Under the pieces are notes generated by a model. The model did not search any database. It saw only the letters and a program-made list of their open reading frames with translations, and was not told where the DNA came from. From Armatimonadota bacterium (lineage in GTDB: Bacteria > Armatimonadota > UBA5829), in the NCBI GenBank assembly GCA_039679645.1, contig JBDKUO010000055.1, positions 1 to 49,544 of the forward strand: a stretch of DNA of 49,544 bases, in the 5' to 3' direction. Position 1 is the stretch's first letter; each line of letters begins with the position of its first letter. The position numbers and the translations under genes are program-made. This document shows, one piece after another, positions 41,802-49,544 of the stretch.

Positions 41802-44147
41802 ATGAAATTATTGGGATGGTGGGCAGTTTTGGTGTGGGCGCTTCTGCCGGTCTGCGCGTATTCGCAGGCTGACGGCGTCTACTCGACAACCACATCAACA
41901 GACATAACCCTGCCCAAACCCGTCACGCCGCCAAATCAGGTTGCCCCCATACCCGTCGCGCCGTCCGAAGCGCCGTCCGGATATATCCCTATGCCTGAAC
42001 CCCCACTTTCCACCGGCCCGGCCAACTATATCAATATTAAAGGTGATCAGGTAAACACTGTATTGGATGACGGCAGCCCTGTTTTCACCGTCGCAAGCGG
42101 GCATGTGAGCGCAAGCTATCGGAATGTGCTGGTGACAGCCGACGCAGGCACAGTAGACCACAAGACGAACATTGCAATATTCACCGGAAATGTCGTCTTT
42201 CAGATAGACAAACAGCAGGTGCTGGGCAAGCAGATCACCATAAACCTCAAAACAGGCAAATGGAGCATGCAAGACGCCATCACCACCGTAACACCCGATT
42301 TTACAAGAGGTTACACTTGCGCGCCTGTCTTTAGCAATGCGCCGACCATAGAGGGACTCAGACGCAAATCAATGGCTGTTTACAAAGGCGAAGTCACGAC
42401 ATGCGACCTGGCCGATCCGCACTATGAGCTTGTCGCCAGGTCTGTCGATATCTACCCGAGCCAAAGACTCGTCCTGCGAAAAGTGACCCTGTTTGTACAC
42501 AACAAAAAGATCATCACATTTCCTAAGCTGGTGATCCCAATGAACCGGATCATGCGAGACCCGCAACTTGTGCCCAAGTTCGGACAAACCGCTGAAGAAG
42601 GTTATTACGCCAAGTTTTCATATCCGCTGTCGGGCAGCGAAAAGGAAGCTACACTCTTGCTGGTAGACCTGATGTCCAAGAAAGGCACCGGCACAGGGCT
42701 CAGCAACAACTATCAGTCCGGCTCCACCAACGGCGATGTGCAGTTTTACACTCTCAATGACCAAAATATCGGCCGCCGGACATATACCGGCAGAGTAAAC
42801 CACAATCAATGCCTCGGGGACTACAAGCTCAACTTAACCACAGACTTCAGAACTAATGAGTATCAATACGCGCCGCACAGCCAGACGCTGACCGGCAGAG
42901 CCACATTCCTGCGCGACACATCCTTATCAAAAAGCTCTCTTGTCGTAGGATATCAGAGCAATAATACGTATACAAAAACATCCAGCACCACAGGCAACCT
43001 GACATACTCTCAGAAACTGTCAGACAGCTTTATGGTTGACAGCCTCTTCAACTATGTCGCGTATTCCGGCTATTCAAACACAGCGCGGCTTACTTCAAAC
43101 CTCGCGTTTACTAAGAAAGAGAAAAAAATCGATTGGGGTCTGACGGCCATCAAACAGACCGACCTCAGTGATGAAGCGTTTGTCAGCAGCAGTTCATTCG
43201 GAGGCATCGAAAAACTGCCTGAGCTTTCACTTACAACAGACTCCACACGTTTCGGCAATCTGCTTCCATTCGGAATCCCGGCGCAGATGAAGCTTGCATT
43301 CGGAGAATTTGCCGAAGTAGGAAACACAAGCCTTTTTCGCACCTTTCTGCAAATGGACACGCCAGCAAAGCCGCATCCCTTGAGCAGCACATGGAACCTG
43401 CTTGCGGGCGCAGGGCTCAAACAATACGTTTACAGCGATAATACGGCGCAATACGGGCTCAACGCCAGCACACAGCTCAAGAAACAACTGGCGCAAGATT
43501 CCGATTTCTCGCTTACCTATCGCTACCAGAACCCGCGCGGATACTCGCCGTTTCGCTATGATTATATCAGCAGCTATAACATCATTAACGCAGCATTGAC
43601 CCTCAAAGAAGGTGACACAAACAAGTTCAGCCTGCTCACAGGCTACAATTTCGAGCAGCCAAAATTGCCCTGGCAGGACGCAACGCTCAGATGGGCAATA
43701 CAGACATCACCGCACCTGCTCTTCTACACAGCCACCGGCATGAACTTCAACACATGGAGATGGAGAGCAGTTATCAATCAGGTAAGATACAGATCACTCG
43801 ACGACTGTTTTCGTTTCGATCTCGGCACGCGCTACGACACATCAATAGGTATCCACAAATTATCCAGCATAAAGGGTCTGCTGGACACCAAAATCGGCCC
43901 CAAGACACGCATTCAGGCCACCGCCGGCTACAATGGCATCAGCGGGGACTTCGACTACCAGAACATCATGATCACACGCGATCTTCACTGCTGGGAGCTT
44001 TCGCTTGCATTCGTAAACCAGACCGGTTTCTATGAGGATAAGGGCATCAGGCTCAACCTGCGCATCAAAGCGTTCCCGCTAACGCAGAACTTCGGCGCGG
44101 GAGCATTCGGCCAGGTGCTCGATACAAGCGTTGGAGATGTCTATTAA
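41802..44147 (+). CDS. lptD: LPS-assembly outer-membrane protein LptD
   Basis: Outer-membrane translocon that inserts lipopolysaccharide into the outer leaflet. The 781 residues start with a signal peptide (MKLLGWWAVLVWALLPVCAYS), followed by a Pro-rich stretch, an OstA_N/LptA-like domain (about 75-170: VFTVASGHVSASYRNVLVTADAGTVDHK, ITINLKTGKW), and a beta-barrel with alternating aromatic strands to the end (RWRAVINQVRYRSL, IRLNLRIKAFP). The central YELVARSVDIYPSQRLVLRKVTLFVHNKKI segment is typical. The ribosome-binding site is weak. Disulfide cysteines of enteric LptD are not conserved in pattern. It follows the lptF/G gene, a plausible LPS pair. Confidence 0.9.
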   Translation: MKLLGWWAVLVWALLPVCAYSQADGVYSTTTSTDITLPKPVTPPNQVAPIPVAPSEAPSGYIPMPEPPLSTGPANYINIKGDQVNTVLDDGSPVFTVASGHVSASYRNVLVTADAGTVDHKTNIAIFTGNVVFQIDKQQVLGKQITINLKTGKWSMQDAITTVTPDFTRGYTCAPVFSNAPTIEGLRRKSMAVYKGEVTTCDLADPHYELVARSVDIYPSQRLVLRKVTLFVHNKKIITFPKLVIPMNRIMRDPQLVPKFGQTAEEGYYAKFSYPLSGSEKEATLLLVDLMSKKGTGTGLSNNYQSGSTNGDVQFYTLNDQNIGRRTYTGRVNHNQCLGDYKLNLTTDFRTNEYQYAPHSQTLTGRATFLRDTSLSKSSLVVGYQSNNTYTKTSSTTGNLTYSQKLSDSFMVDSLFNYVAYSGYSNTARLTSNLAFTKKEKKIDWGLTAIKQTDLSDEAFVSSSSFGGIEKLPELSLTTDSTRFGNLLPFGIPAQMKLAFGEFAEVGNTSLFRTFLQMDTPAKPHPLSSTWNLLAGAGLKQYVYSDNTAQYGLNASTQLKKQLAQDSDFSLTYRYQNPRGYSPFRYDYISSYNIINAALTLKEGDTNKFSLLTGYNFEQPKLPWQDATLRWAIQTSPHLLFYTATGMNFNTWRWRAVINQVRYRSLDDCFRFDLGTRYDTSIGIHKLSSIKGLLDTKIGPKTRIQATAGYNGISGDFDYQNIMITRDLHCWELSLAFVNQTGFYEDKGIRLNLRIKAFPLTQNFGAGAFGQVLDTSVGDVY

Positions 44148-44153
44148 AAGAGA

Positions 44154-44181
44154 GTTATGGGTTATGGGTTATGGGTTATGG
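44154..44181 (+). repeat. GTTATGG tandem repeat
   Basis: Four perfect 7-mers GTTATGG directly after the lptD stop, followed by decaying GTTGTGA units. Confidence 0.7.
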
Positions 44182-44206
44182 GTTGTGAGATGTGGGTTGT
44201 GAGTCA

Positions 44207-44809
44207 CTATCGATTGGCAAGTCGGCGGAGAGGCGCTAACAGCATGCCCATGCCAATCGCTAATATGCTCAACCCTCCCGGCTCGGGGACGACAGTCCCA
44301 TCCACTCGCACTGCAAAAGGCATCGCCTGCTTATACCATGTCGCGCCCTGATCACCCGACAAAAACCCATAATATCCATAGCTCGAATAAGATATTCCGC
44401 CAAAACTATCGGCATTGCTCGGCATCACGACCAGAAAATACGGTTTGCCGCCTGTCAACAATATCGGACTATCGGGCTGCACATAATAGTATTGCATAAT
44501 CGGGCCAGTCGGCGAGATAGTCCACTGCGCGAGCGCCGAACCTGCAATATTTACAAGTGATGGCGTCAAATATACGGTAAAGCTCGTGTTTAGCGAACTC
44601 CGCGAGAGAGCCGTGCCGAACTCGCCAGCATACGAGTCTGAATTGAGCACAAATGGCGCGGCAGCCCAAAACAGCGTAGAGCCGTTGTTCAGAGATGGAC
44701 CGCTTCCCACATATGACCCACCATCAAATAACCATGCCCAACCCGGAACACTGATCAACAATAAGCATAAAGTGATCATCAGACCAATTGCAAAACGTCT
44801 ATATGTCAT
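44207..44809 (-). CDS. PEP-CTERM sorting-domain protein
   Basis: Exported 200-residue protein. From ATG 44809 (GGGAGAG just upstream) the signal peptide is FAIGLMITLCLLLISVPGWA. The middle is Gly/Ser/Tyr-rich beta sandwich-like (GGSYVGSGPSLNNGST, LTGGKPYFLVVMP). The C-terminus is a textbook PEP-CTERM: VPEPGGL, a hydrophobic LAIGMGMLLAP helix and a basic LRRLANR tail, the signal for exosortase processing. That trait is found in diderms that make extracellular matrix. No exosortase is in the window. Confidence 0.9.
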   Translation of the reverse strand: MTYRRFAIGLMITLCLLLISVPGWAWLFDGGSYVGSGPSLNNGSTLFWAAAPFVLNSDSYAGEFGTALSRSSLNTSFTVYLTPSLVNIAGSALAQWTISPTGPIMQYYYVQPDSPILLTGGKPYFLVVMPSNADSFGGISYSSYGYYGFLSGDQGATWYKQAMPFAVRVDGTVVPEPGGLSILAIGMGMLLAPLRRLANR

Positions 44810-45038
44810 GATTCTCTCCCGGACAATCACATTCATAACCAATGAGTGTCCCTTCGTACACTGAGATTTCAGGCCGCTAAGGCCGACATTGTGTTTTTTT
44901 GGCCGTGACTTTTACTATAATACCAACCAATAAGCTAATCGTATTATAGCATGCAGGGATATTGTGTTTGATATCGAATCATTGAATTAGTGGGAATGAT
45001 TCTATACACACGCGCGTCGAGGCGCAGGGAGGATGCTT
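44810..45038. other. divergent spacer before the pspA gene
   Basis: Contains TATAAT at about 44916-44921 on the plus strand and a second TATTAT-like element 25 bp on, either of which could be the -10 for the pspA operon; no good -35 is visible. GGGAGG precedes the ATG at 45039. Confidence 0.3.
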
Positions 45039-45866
45039 ATGTTCGGAAGACTGTGGCGCTACCTCAAGGCCTTATTCCTGGGAAAATTGGACGAGCTGGA
45101 AAATCCGGAGGTTCTGCTTCAAGAAGCTGCGCGGGAGATGCGGGAAAATCTCGCCGCCAACCGCCAGCGGGCCGTCACCGCAATCACTCAGAAAAACAAC
45201 CTCAAGTCGCTTATGGACGAGCAGGAAAAGCGCGTCGCGCAGCTTGAGGCGCAGGCCGAAATGGCCGTCAAACGCGGCGACCGCGACCTTGCGCGGCGAG
45301 TTCTTCGAGAGAAGATGACGTTCGAGGAGACAATCGTCACCACACGCACCAGCTATGATCAGGCAGTCGAGGCGTCCGAGGCCATCAAAATCGCGATCCG
45401 CAGGCAGGAAGAGACAGTCCGCCAGCGCACAGCCGAGGCGCTTGCCAAGAAGGCTCAATGGAAACAGGCTCAGATCCAGATCGAGATCGACAAGGCCCTC
45501 AACGGCCTGACATTCGAGGCCGAATCCTCCGCATGGGAGCGCGCAGGCGAGAAGATACGCACCGCGCAGTCCGAGGCCGCAGCGCGTGCCGAACTATCGC
45601 AGGCCAGCATTCAGGCGAAGATAGCCGGTCTGCAGGATGACGCCGTTGATGCCCAGGCTGAAAAGGCCCTGGAGGAACTCGAACAAAAGATGGCGACTCC
45701 GACAGCCGAAGTCGAGACTCAGCAGACCGTTCAAGCCGGCCAGAGCAGCGAAAGCGACGTCGAGCGTCAACTCGCCGAGCTTGAAGCGAAGCTGGGTGAG
45801 GCTCCGACCGAAACACCGGAGCAAATACAATCACAAGAAGAGCAGCCGGGGCAAAAGCAGGAGTAA
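45039..45866 (+). CDS. pspA: PspA/IM30 family membrane-stress protein
   Basis: ESCRT-III-like peripheral membrane protein that stabilises the inner membrane under stress. The start is ATG 45039 (GGGAGG six bases upstream; the ATG at 45033 abuts it). It has 275 residues with the N-terminal membrane-binding helix (MFGRLWRYLKALFLGKLDELENP), the long helical hairpin (EEMRENL-like repeats through RTSYDQAVEASEAIK), and an acidic Gln/Glu-rich C-terminal tail that is longer than usual. The next gene starts directly after its stop codon (TAAATG). Confidence 0.92.
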   Translation: MFGRLWRYLKALFLGKLDELENPEVLLQEAAREMRENLAANRQRAVTAITQKNNLKSLMDEQEKRVAQLEAQAEMAVKRGDRDLARRVLREKMTFEETIVTTRTSYDQAVEASEAIKIAIRRQEETVRQRTAEALAKKAQWKQAQIQIEIDKALNGLTFEAESSAWERAGEKIRTAQSEAAARAELSQASIQAKIAGLQDDAVDAQAEKALEELEQKMATPTAEVETQQTVQAGQSSESDVERQLAELEAKLGEAPTETPEQIQSQEEQPGQKQE

Positions 45867-46670
45867 ATGTCTTTTTCGCAGCGGCACAACCTTTCTCTGG
45901 TAATAAAGCGTGCGCTGAAGATGCCGTTTTCGGTCATCTTGCTGGGTGTGGGCGCGCTCTTTGCGCTCACACTGCACGATGTGCTCGGCTTGTTTATATT
46001 CGGTTGTTCAATAGCGGGTGTATTCTTTTTTATTCTCTCAAAGCTCCAGGACAGCGACTTCATCAGAGCCGCGATCCGAGAAGACACCGGCAGGCGGCAC
46101 GCGCACGAGGCCGAAAGCCGCATATTTAAGATCGAAGAGCTTGACATTGAGAGCCGCGTTCGTATGAAGACAATAGTCAAGCTCCAGAATGAAATCGCAG
46201 ATGACATAGCCGACTCACCTATCGATGAGACTGCCGTCGGGCTTGCGGATACACTCGTTCAGACGGAGAATATCGTGGACCGGGCGCTTGCGCTGGCCCA
46301 ACAGAAGCGAGAGCTTCAGCGTTTCCTCAACAAAACGGACTCCGACAGCATAGAGGCTCGAATTCACAGTCTGGAGAGCAAGCTCGATACAGAAGCCGAC
46401 CCCGCAAGGCGTTCCGAGATTGAAATTTCGCTTGCGGCAAAACGACAGGAACTGGACGACTATCGCGCAATAGAACAGGCCGGAGTGCGGATTATGGGTC
46501 AACTGGAGAGTATCGAGTGCTCATTTGCGGGACTCAGAGCAAGGCTAGTGCGCATTAAGTCCACCGACATCAAAGAATGGGTCTCGGCTAACGAAGACCT
46601 GAAAGTCGAGCTTGTAGGGCTCAGCAGCGCCGTAGATAACCTCGAACATACCATTCAGTTTTTGATTTAA
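45867..46670 (+). CDS. membrane-anchored coiled-coil protein in the pspA operon
   Basis: A 267-residue protein of no family I recognise. Two membrane helices near the N-terminus (FSVILLGVGALFALTLHDVLG, LFIFGCSIAGVFFFILSKL) are followed by about 190 residues of charged helix with heptad pattern (SRIFKIEELDIESRVRMKTIVKLQNEI, SDSIEARIHSLESKLDTEADP, EISLAAKRQELDDYRAIEQA). It follows pspA with no gap and precedes a J-domain-like protein, so it may be a membrane anchor or partner for PspA. Such partners are lineage-specific. Confidence 0.75.
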   Translation: MSFSQRHNLSLVIKRALKMPFSVILLGVGALFALTLHDVLGLFIFGCSIAGVFFFILSKLQDSDFIRAAIREDTGRRHAHEAESRIFKIEELDIESRVRMKTIVKLQNEIADDIADSPIDETAVGLADTLVQTENIVDRALALAQQKRELQRFLNKTDSDSIEARIHSLESKLDTEADPARRSEIEISLAAKRQELDDYRAIEQAGVRIMGQLESIECSFAGLRARLVRIKSTDIKEWVSANEDLKVELVGLSSAVDNLEHTIQFLI

Positions 46671-46673
46671 TTT

Positions 46674-46697
46674 TAGTATTTTTTATTGATTGTTTCC
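46674..46697. repeat. AT-rich dispersed repeat (copy 6)
   Basis: TTTTAGTATTTTTTATTGAT in the spacer before the J-domain-like gene, matching the core at 41612. Confidence 0.5.
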
Positions 46698-46717
46698 TAT
46701 TATGTGAGCGGGTTGAA

Positions 46718-47128
46718 TTGGGTATATTTCGACGAATATCGCTTATACTGCGCGGATATATCTCTACTGCGGAAGACCGTGTCAATCGGATCGCAGCCGA
46801 GGAAGAGCTTCGCCAGGCAAAGGCGCCCCTTCAAACCGGCAGCGCAATCGACCCTGATACAACCGCCAGACATGCAACAATACCTCCGCAGCAAGCGCAC
46901 CTGACTACAGATTACAAGACCTTAGGCCTTAAATCGGGTTCAACACTCGATGAAGTGGAAGCCGCCTGGAGGAAACTGGCGTCACGCGCAGACCCTAAGA
47001 GATTCCCGTCAGGCTCAGAGGAAGAGAAAAAAGCAGCAGACATTCTCGACTCAGTAAACAAAGCGTACGCAAACATCCGGGAAGAACTGAACCCGACCGA
47101 AGGACGTTTCGGCAGATTGGAGCTTTAA
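46718..47128 (+). CDS. J-domain-like protein with altered HPD motif
   Basis: A 136-residue protein beginning at TTG 46718 (GAGCGGG upstream). Residues about 1-60 are amphipathic and basic (MGIFRRISLILRGYISTAEDRV) with a Pro/Thr-rich stretch. Residues about 65-125 resemble a DnaJ J-domain: DYKTLGLKSGSTLDEVEAAWRKLASRADPKRF...AADILDSVNKAYANI. The HPD needed to stimulate Hsp70 reads ADP, so it probably does not act as a normal co-chaperone. It is the third gene of the pspA operon. An alternative is an unrelated helical hairpin of the same shape. Confidence 0.7.
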   Translation: MGIFRRISLILRGYISTAEDRVNRIAAEEELRQAKAPLQTGSAIDPDTTARHATIPPQQAHLTTDYKTLGLKSGSTLDEVEAAWRKLASRADPKRFPSGSEEEKKAADILDSVNKAYANIREELNPTEGRFGRLEL

Positions 47129-47139
47129 GCCGTACATTT

Positions 47140-47175
47140 CCGGGGGCCTCAGCACTTAAGCACTGAGGCCCCCGG
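47140..47175. terminator. strong hairpin between convergent genes
   Basis: CCGGGGGCCTCAG pairs perfectly over 13 bp with CTGAGGCCCCCGG around a 10-nt loop. No U-tract follows on either strand, but it lies where both the pspA operon and the sensor-kinase operon would end. Confidence 0.6.
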
Positions 47176-47259
47176 CAGGATGACTTGGGCGAGTCGAGAT
47201 ATTTATACCCTCGCCCGCAAGAGCTTAAACAAGTAAACAAAAAAAAGCTGAAGTTTTTT

Positions 47260-48681
47260 CTATATATTTCTTACCGATGGAAGAGTGACTGTAACACAGG
47301 TCCCACTGCCCGGTGAGCTTTCGATACTAATCGAACCGCTGTGAGCCTCCACAATACTGCGGCAGATTGCCAGACCCAGACCCGCGCCGCCGCTTTTTTT
47401 CGCGCGAGCCGCATCTACACGATAAAACCTCTCACCCAAATGCGGCAGATGCTCGGGGGCAATCCCGCACCCGGTGTCCGTCACAGTCAGTTCCACCATT
47501 GTTTCCCGCCTATGTGCGTGCAGGGTTATCTCGCCATCCGAAGCCGTGTGTCGCAGGGCATTTTCAAGCAGATTGATTACAAGACGATTGAGGTGTTCCA
47601 TATCCCCATGTATGAGACCGATCGAATCCGCAACATCTACAGTCACTTTCGCATCACTTTTGCTTCGGCGGACAATGGCCAGAGCATTATCGAACAGGTC
47701 ATGAGGGTCCACGCCCTGGAAGTCCCGAGCCAACTGCCCGGCGTCCGAACGCGCCAACAGCAGCAGATCCTGGACAAGACGGCTCATAGCGTCCGCCGAC
47801 GCATCTATATTGGCTATTGCCTCACGATACTGTTCCGGCGTCCTCTCGGCAAGCAGCGCCAGTGAAGTGTTCGCCTTTATGGCTGTCAGGGGAGTGCGGA
47901 GTTCGTGAGAGGCATCTGAGGTGAAGCGCCTCTCTCGATCAAAAGCGTCTTTGAGCTGTTTGAAAGCTTTATCGAGCCTTGCGAGCATGCCGTTTATTGT
48001 AGCCGCAAGATGGGCGAACTCATCCGCGCCGATTACCGGCAGGCGCTGAGAAAGGTCACTGTCACTTATCGCTCCGGCCTTCTCACCCATCTGCCTGATC
48101 GGTTTTAGCGCGCGGCTTGTCAGGAACAGTCCCCCGATACCTGCGACCAGCAGTGCGACCGGCACAAGGATCGTCAGGGTCATTGTCAAGCTCTCGAGCA
48201 TGACCTGGACCTCGGCAAAAGACGCGGCAACCTGAACAACTCCCGTGACGGTCCCTCTCTTTTTGACAGGAAGAGAGAGGACCCGCAATATCGTATCGTC
48301 CGTCGCGATTGTTGTAAAGATCCGTTCACCAGCCACCGCTTTTTCAAATGCTTTTTTGTCCCACGGCGGCTCTTTTGTCTCCTGCATATCCCAGTAAGGG
48401 ATCACCTGTCTGCCCTTGAGATCGAACTGATGAACCATTGGCCGAAAGTGCTTCTTTTCGGAGGCGGCGTCATCTTTTGGCGGAGGAGGAAGATTATTCG
48501 GCACTTTTTTTGACATCATCTCAAGATGCCGATGCGCCATACCGGAGAGCCGGTGGTCAGTCTCAGAGAGCAGATAAGAGCGCACCGAAAAGTGCATTAC
48601 GGCAAGGAATCCAAATAAGACCAGCGCCAGCACCCCTATATTCCACAATGTAAGTTGAAATCTGACGGAGTTGAACTTCAT
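47260..48681 (-). CDS. sensor histidine kinase (HAMP/HisKA/HATPase)
   Basis: Inner-membrane sensor kinase of 473 residues. Membrane helix 1 is LTLWNIGVLALVLFGFLAVMH, the periplasmic part (about 31-165) has a Pro-rich loop, and helix 2 is about 168-188. HAMP follows (SRALKPIRQM...DLSQRLPV). HisKA has DASHELRTPLTAIK with the phosphoacceptor H259, and the ATPase domain has NLLENALRHT, DTGCGIAPEHLPHLGERFYR and GLGLAICRSIVEAHSG. It overlaps its regulator's stop by 4 bp. The layout is like CusS/QseC-type kinases; the ligand is unknown. Confidence 0.95.
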   Translation of the reverse strand: MKFNSVRFQLTLWNIGVLALVLFGFLAVMHFSVRSYLLSETDHRLSGMAHRHLEMMSKKVPNNLPPPPKDDAASEKKHFRPMVHQFDLKGRQVIPYWDMQETKEPPWDKKAFEKAVAGERIFTTIATDDTILRVLSLPVKKRGTVTGVVQVAASFAEVQVMLESLTMTLTILVPVALLVAGIGGLFLTSRALKPIRQMGEKAGAISDSDLSQRLPVIGADEFAHLAATINGMLARLDKAFKQLKDAFDRERRFTSDASHELRTPLTAIKANTSLALLAERTPEQYREAIANIDASADAMSRLVQDLLLLARSDAGQLARDFQGVDPHDLFDNALAIVRRSKSDAKVTVDVADSIGLIHGDMEHLNRLVINLLENALRHTASDGEITLHAHRRETMVELTVTDTGCGIAPEHLPHLGERFYRVDAARAKKSGGAGLGLAICRSIVEAHSGSISIESSPGSGTCVTVTLPSVRNI

Positions 48682-49364
48682 GACTGCTCCACATCCGGAC
48701 TCTTAAGCATATAGCCCAAACCGTGGACCGTATGAATGAGTTTGACGGGTCGGTCCGCATCTATCTTCCTGCGCAGCATGCGTATATAGACATCCACAGT
48801 GTTGGACATGCTGTCCTCATTATTCCATATACGATACTGGATAGCCTCCCTGCTGAGCACCCTGCCCTCGTTGGACGCAAGCGCCTCCAGCAATGAGAAT
48901 TCTCGTGACGTGAGAGAAACTTCCTTACCGTCGCAGAGCACTCTATGCGCTGTTGTATCCATCTCAAGATGAGCGATACGAATGACTCTGCCCTTGGAAA
49001 GCTTGTCGCGCCTGATGAGCGCACGAACACGCGCCAACAGCTCCTCAAAATCAAACGGCTTGGGCAGATAGTCATCTGCGCCAATCTCCAGTCCATGCAC
49101 ACGATCACGAACCGCGTCTCGCGCGGTAAGCATAAGAATTGGTGTGCTGATACGTTTGTTCCTGAGCCGTTCGCATATGCTCCAGCCGTCAATTCCCGGC
49201 AGCATAAGGTCCAGAATGATAAGAGCATAGTCTTCGTCCCATGCCATATCCAGACCGGTTGTGCCGTCTTCGGCGGTATCGACATGATACATGCCGTCCT
49301 CTTCCAGACCTCGTTTGACAACCTCTCTTATCGATGCCTCATCTTCTACCAGCAGAATCTTCAT
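48678..49364 (-). CDS. OmpR/PhoB-family response regulator
   Basis: DNA-binding response regulator of 228 residues. The receiver domain has VEDE (acid pair), the phosphoacceptor Asp52 in LIILDLMLPGIDGW, and the LTARD and KPFDFEELLAR motifs. The winged-helix effector has LTSREFSLLEALASNEGRVLSREAIQ and VDVYIRMLRRKID with HTVHGLGYML. It is transcribed ahead of, and overlaps, the kinase gene, so the pair is a two-component system. Targets are not shown by the sequence. Confidence 0.96.
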   Translation of the reverse strand: MKILLVEDEASIREVVKRGLEEDGMYHVDTAEDGTTGLDMAWDEDYALIILDLMLPGIDGWSICERLRNKRISTPILMLTARDAVRDRVHGLEIGADDYLPKPFDFEELLARVRALIRRDKLSKGRVIRIAHLEMDTTAHRVLCDGKEVSLTSREFSLLEALASNEGRVLSREAIQYRIWNNEDSMSNTVDVYIRMLRRKIDADRPVKLIHTVHGLGYMLKSPDVEQS

Positions 49365-49442
49365 AGTACCGCCAGTATAGCACCACCGCCGAGTTCATCA
49401 CAAGGACCCGGACAGGTATGGGTGCATGTCAGATTTACGGAA

Positions 49443-49544
49443 TCACGCTGCAATTTTGGCAGCCTCTAATATATTGCCAGTTCTTTTATTAAGCACTGCA
49501 GAGCGCAAATGTGCGATTGTCTCGATTCCGTGCCTCTTCCAGCG
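49443..49544 (-). CDS. possible C-terminal end of a gene running off the window
   Basis: On the minus strand the frame from the window edge reads RWKRHGIETIAHLRSAVLNK and ends at TGA (49443-49445). It is too short to identify and other frames are also open for part of this stretch. Confidence 0.25.
   Translation of the reverse strand, partial: RWKRHGIETIAHLRSAVLNKRTGNILEAAKIAA

Noticed and set aside
44154-44200. Possible CRISPR or telomere-like array of GTTATGG
   Set aside because: Only four perfect 7-mers, no spacers, and decay into variants; it is a simple tandem repeat.
1-49544. tRNA or rRNA genes
   Set aside because: No cloverleaf or conserved rRNA stretch was seen on either strand, including no tRNA-Sec.

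Overview
The window looks like a chromosomal segment from an anaerobic or microaerophilic diderm bacterium with moderate GC. Diderm character follows from lptD, a LptF/LptG-type permease, a heptose-1-phosphate adenylyltransferase domain and an FtsEX/M23 module. Anaerobic character follows from acetyl-CoA synthase, a flavodiiron protein and a cobalamin-dependent ribonucleotide reductase. A PEP-CTERM protein and several large secreted glycoside-hydrolase-like proteins would fit Armatimonadota or a similar phylum. That placement is a guess from gene content, not something the sequence proves.

Layout. 1-2.5 kb: a secreted OB-fold-like protein and a D-2-hydroxyacid dehydrogenase. 2.4-7.8 kb (minus strand): a translation cluster, rpmE, DUF1385, prfA, prmC and a TsaC-RfaE2 fusion, interrupted between prmC and tsaC by a DUF559 gene enclosed in 42-bp inverted repeats. 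7.9-14 kb: comEA, hisB, hisD, the divergent ComM/YifB ATPase, a fumarylacetoacetase-family enzyme and exonuclease III. 14.2-26.8 kb (minus strand, mostly tightly packed): a secreted GH123-like protein, a thioredoxin-fold gene with an in-frame TGA, a DNA methyltransferase, DAHP synthase, core-type MetE, CooC, a shortened CODH-like protein, an acetyl-CoA synthase fused to the corrinoid protein small subunit, and a flavodiiron protein. 27-28.2 kb: two unfamiliar AT-richer genes. 28.2-31.2 kb: nrdJ and nrdR with tandem NrdR boxes. 31.3-36.4 kb: a secreted metzincin-like protein, an (alpha/alpha)-barrel-like protein and a free-standing cyanophycin-synthetase N-terminal-like domain. 36.6-44.8 kb: envelope genes (STN-domain protein, M23 activator, ftsX, ftsE, lptF/G, lptD, PEP-CTERM). 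45-47.1 kb: a PspA operon ending in a degenerate J-domain protein. 47.2-49.4 kb: a two-component system.

The two most interesting items are adjacent. (1) At 23931-24407 one reading frame runs through TGA codon 41 into a thioredoxin-like domain. A GC-rich hairpin with an AGGUU loop lies 16-35 nt after the TGA, which is where a bacterial SECIS element should be, so a new selenoprotein is likely. (2) At 14250-21927 the acetyl-CoA synthase/corrinoid fusion, CooC, a CODH-like protein lacking the domain that carries half of the C-cluster ligands, and a MetE lacking the folate domain form one unit. I infer that it draws methyl groups from acetyl-CoA through a corrinoid to make methionine, with little or no CO oxidation.

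The window also carries several families of dispersed intergenic repeats, some of which lie inside genes or supply ribosome-binding sites. I saw no rRNA, tRNA, CRISPR array, transposase or prophage genes.
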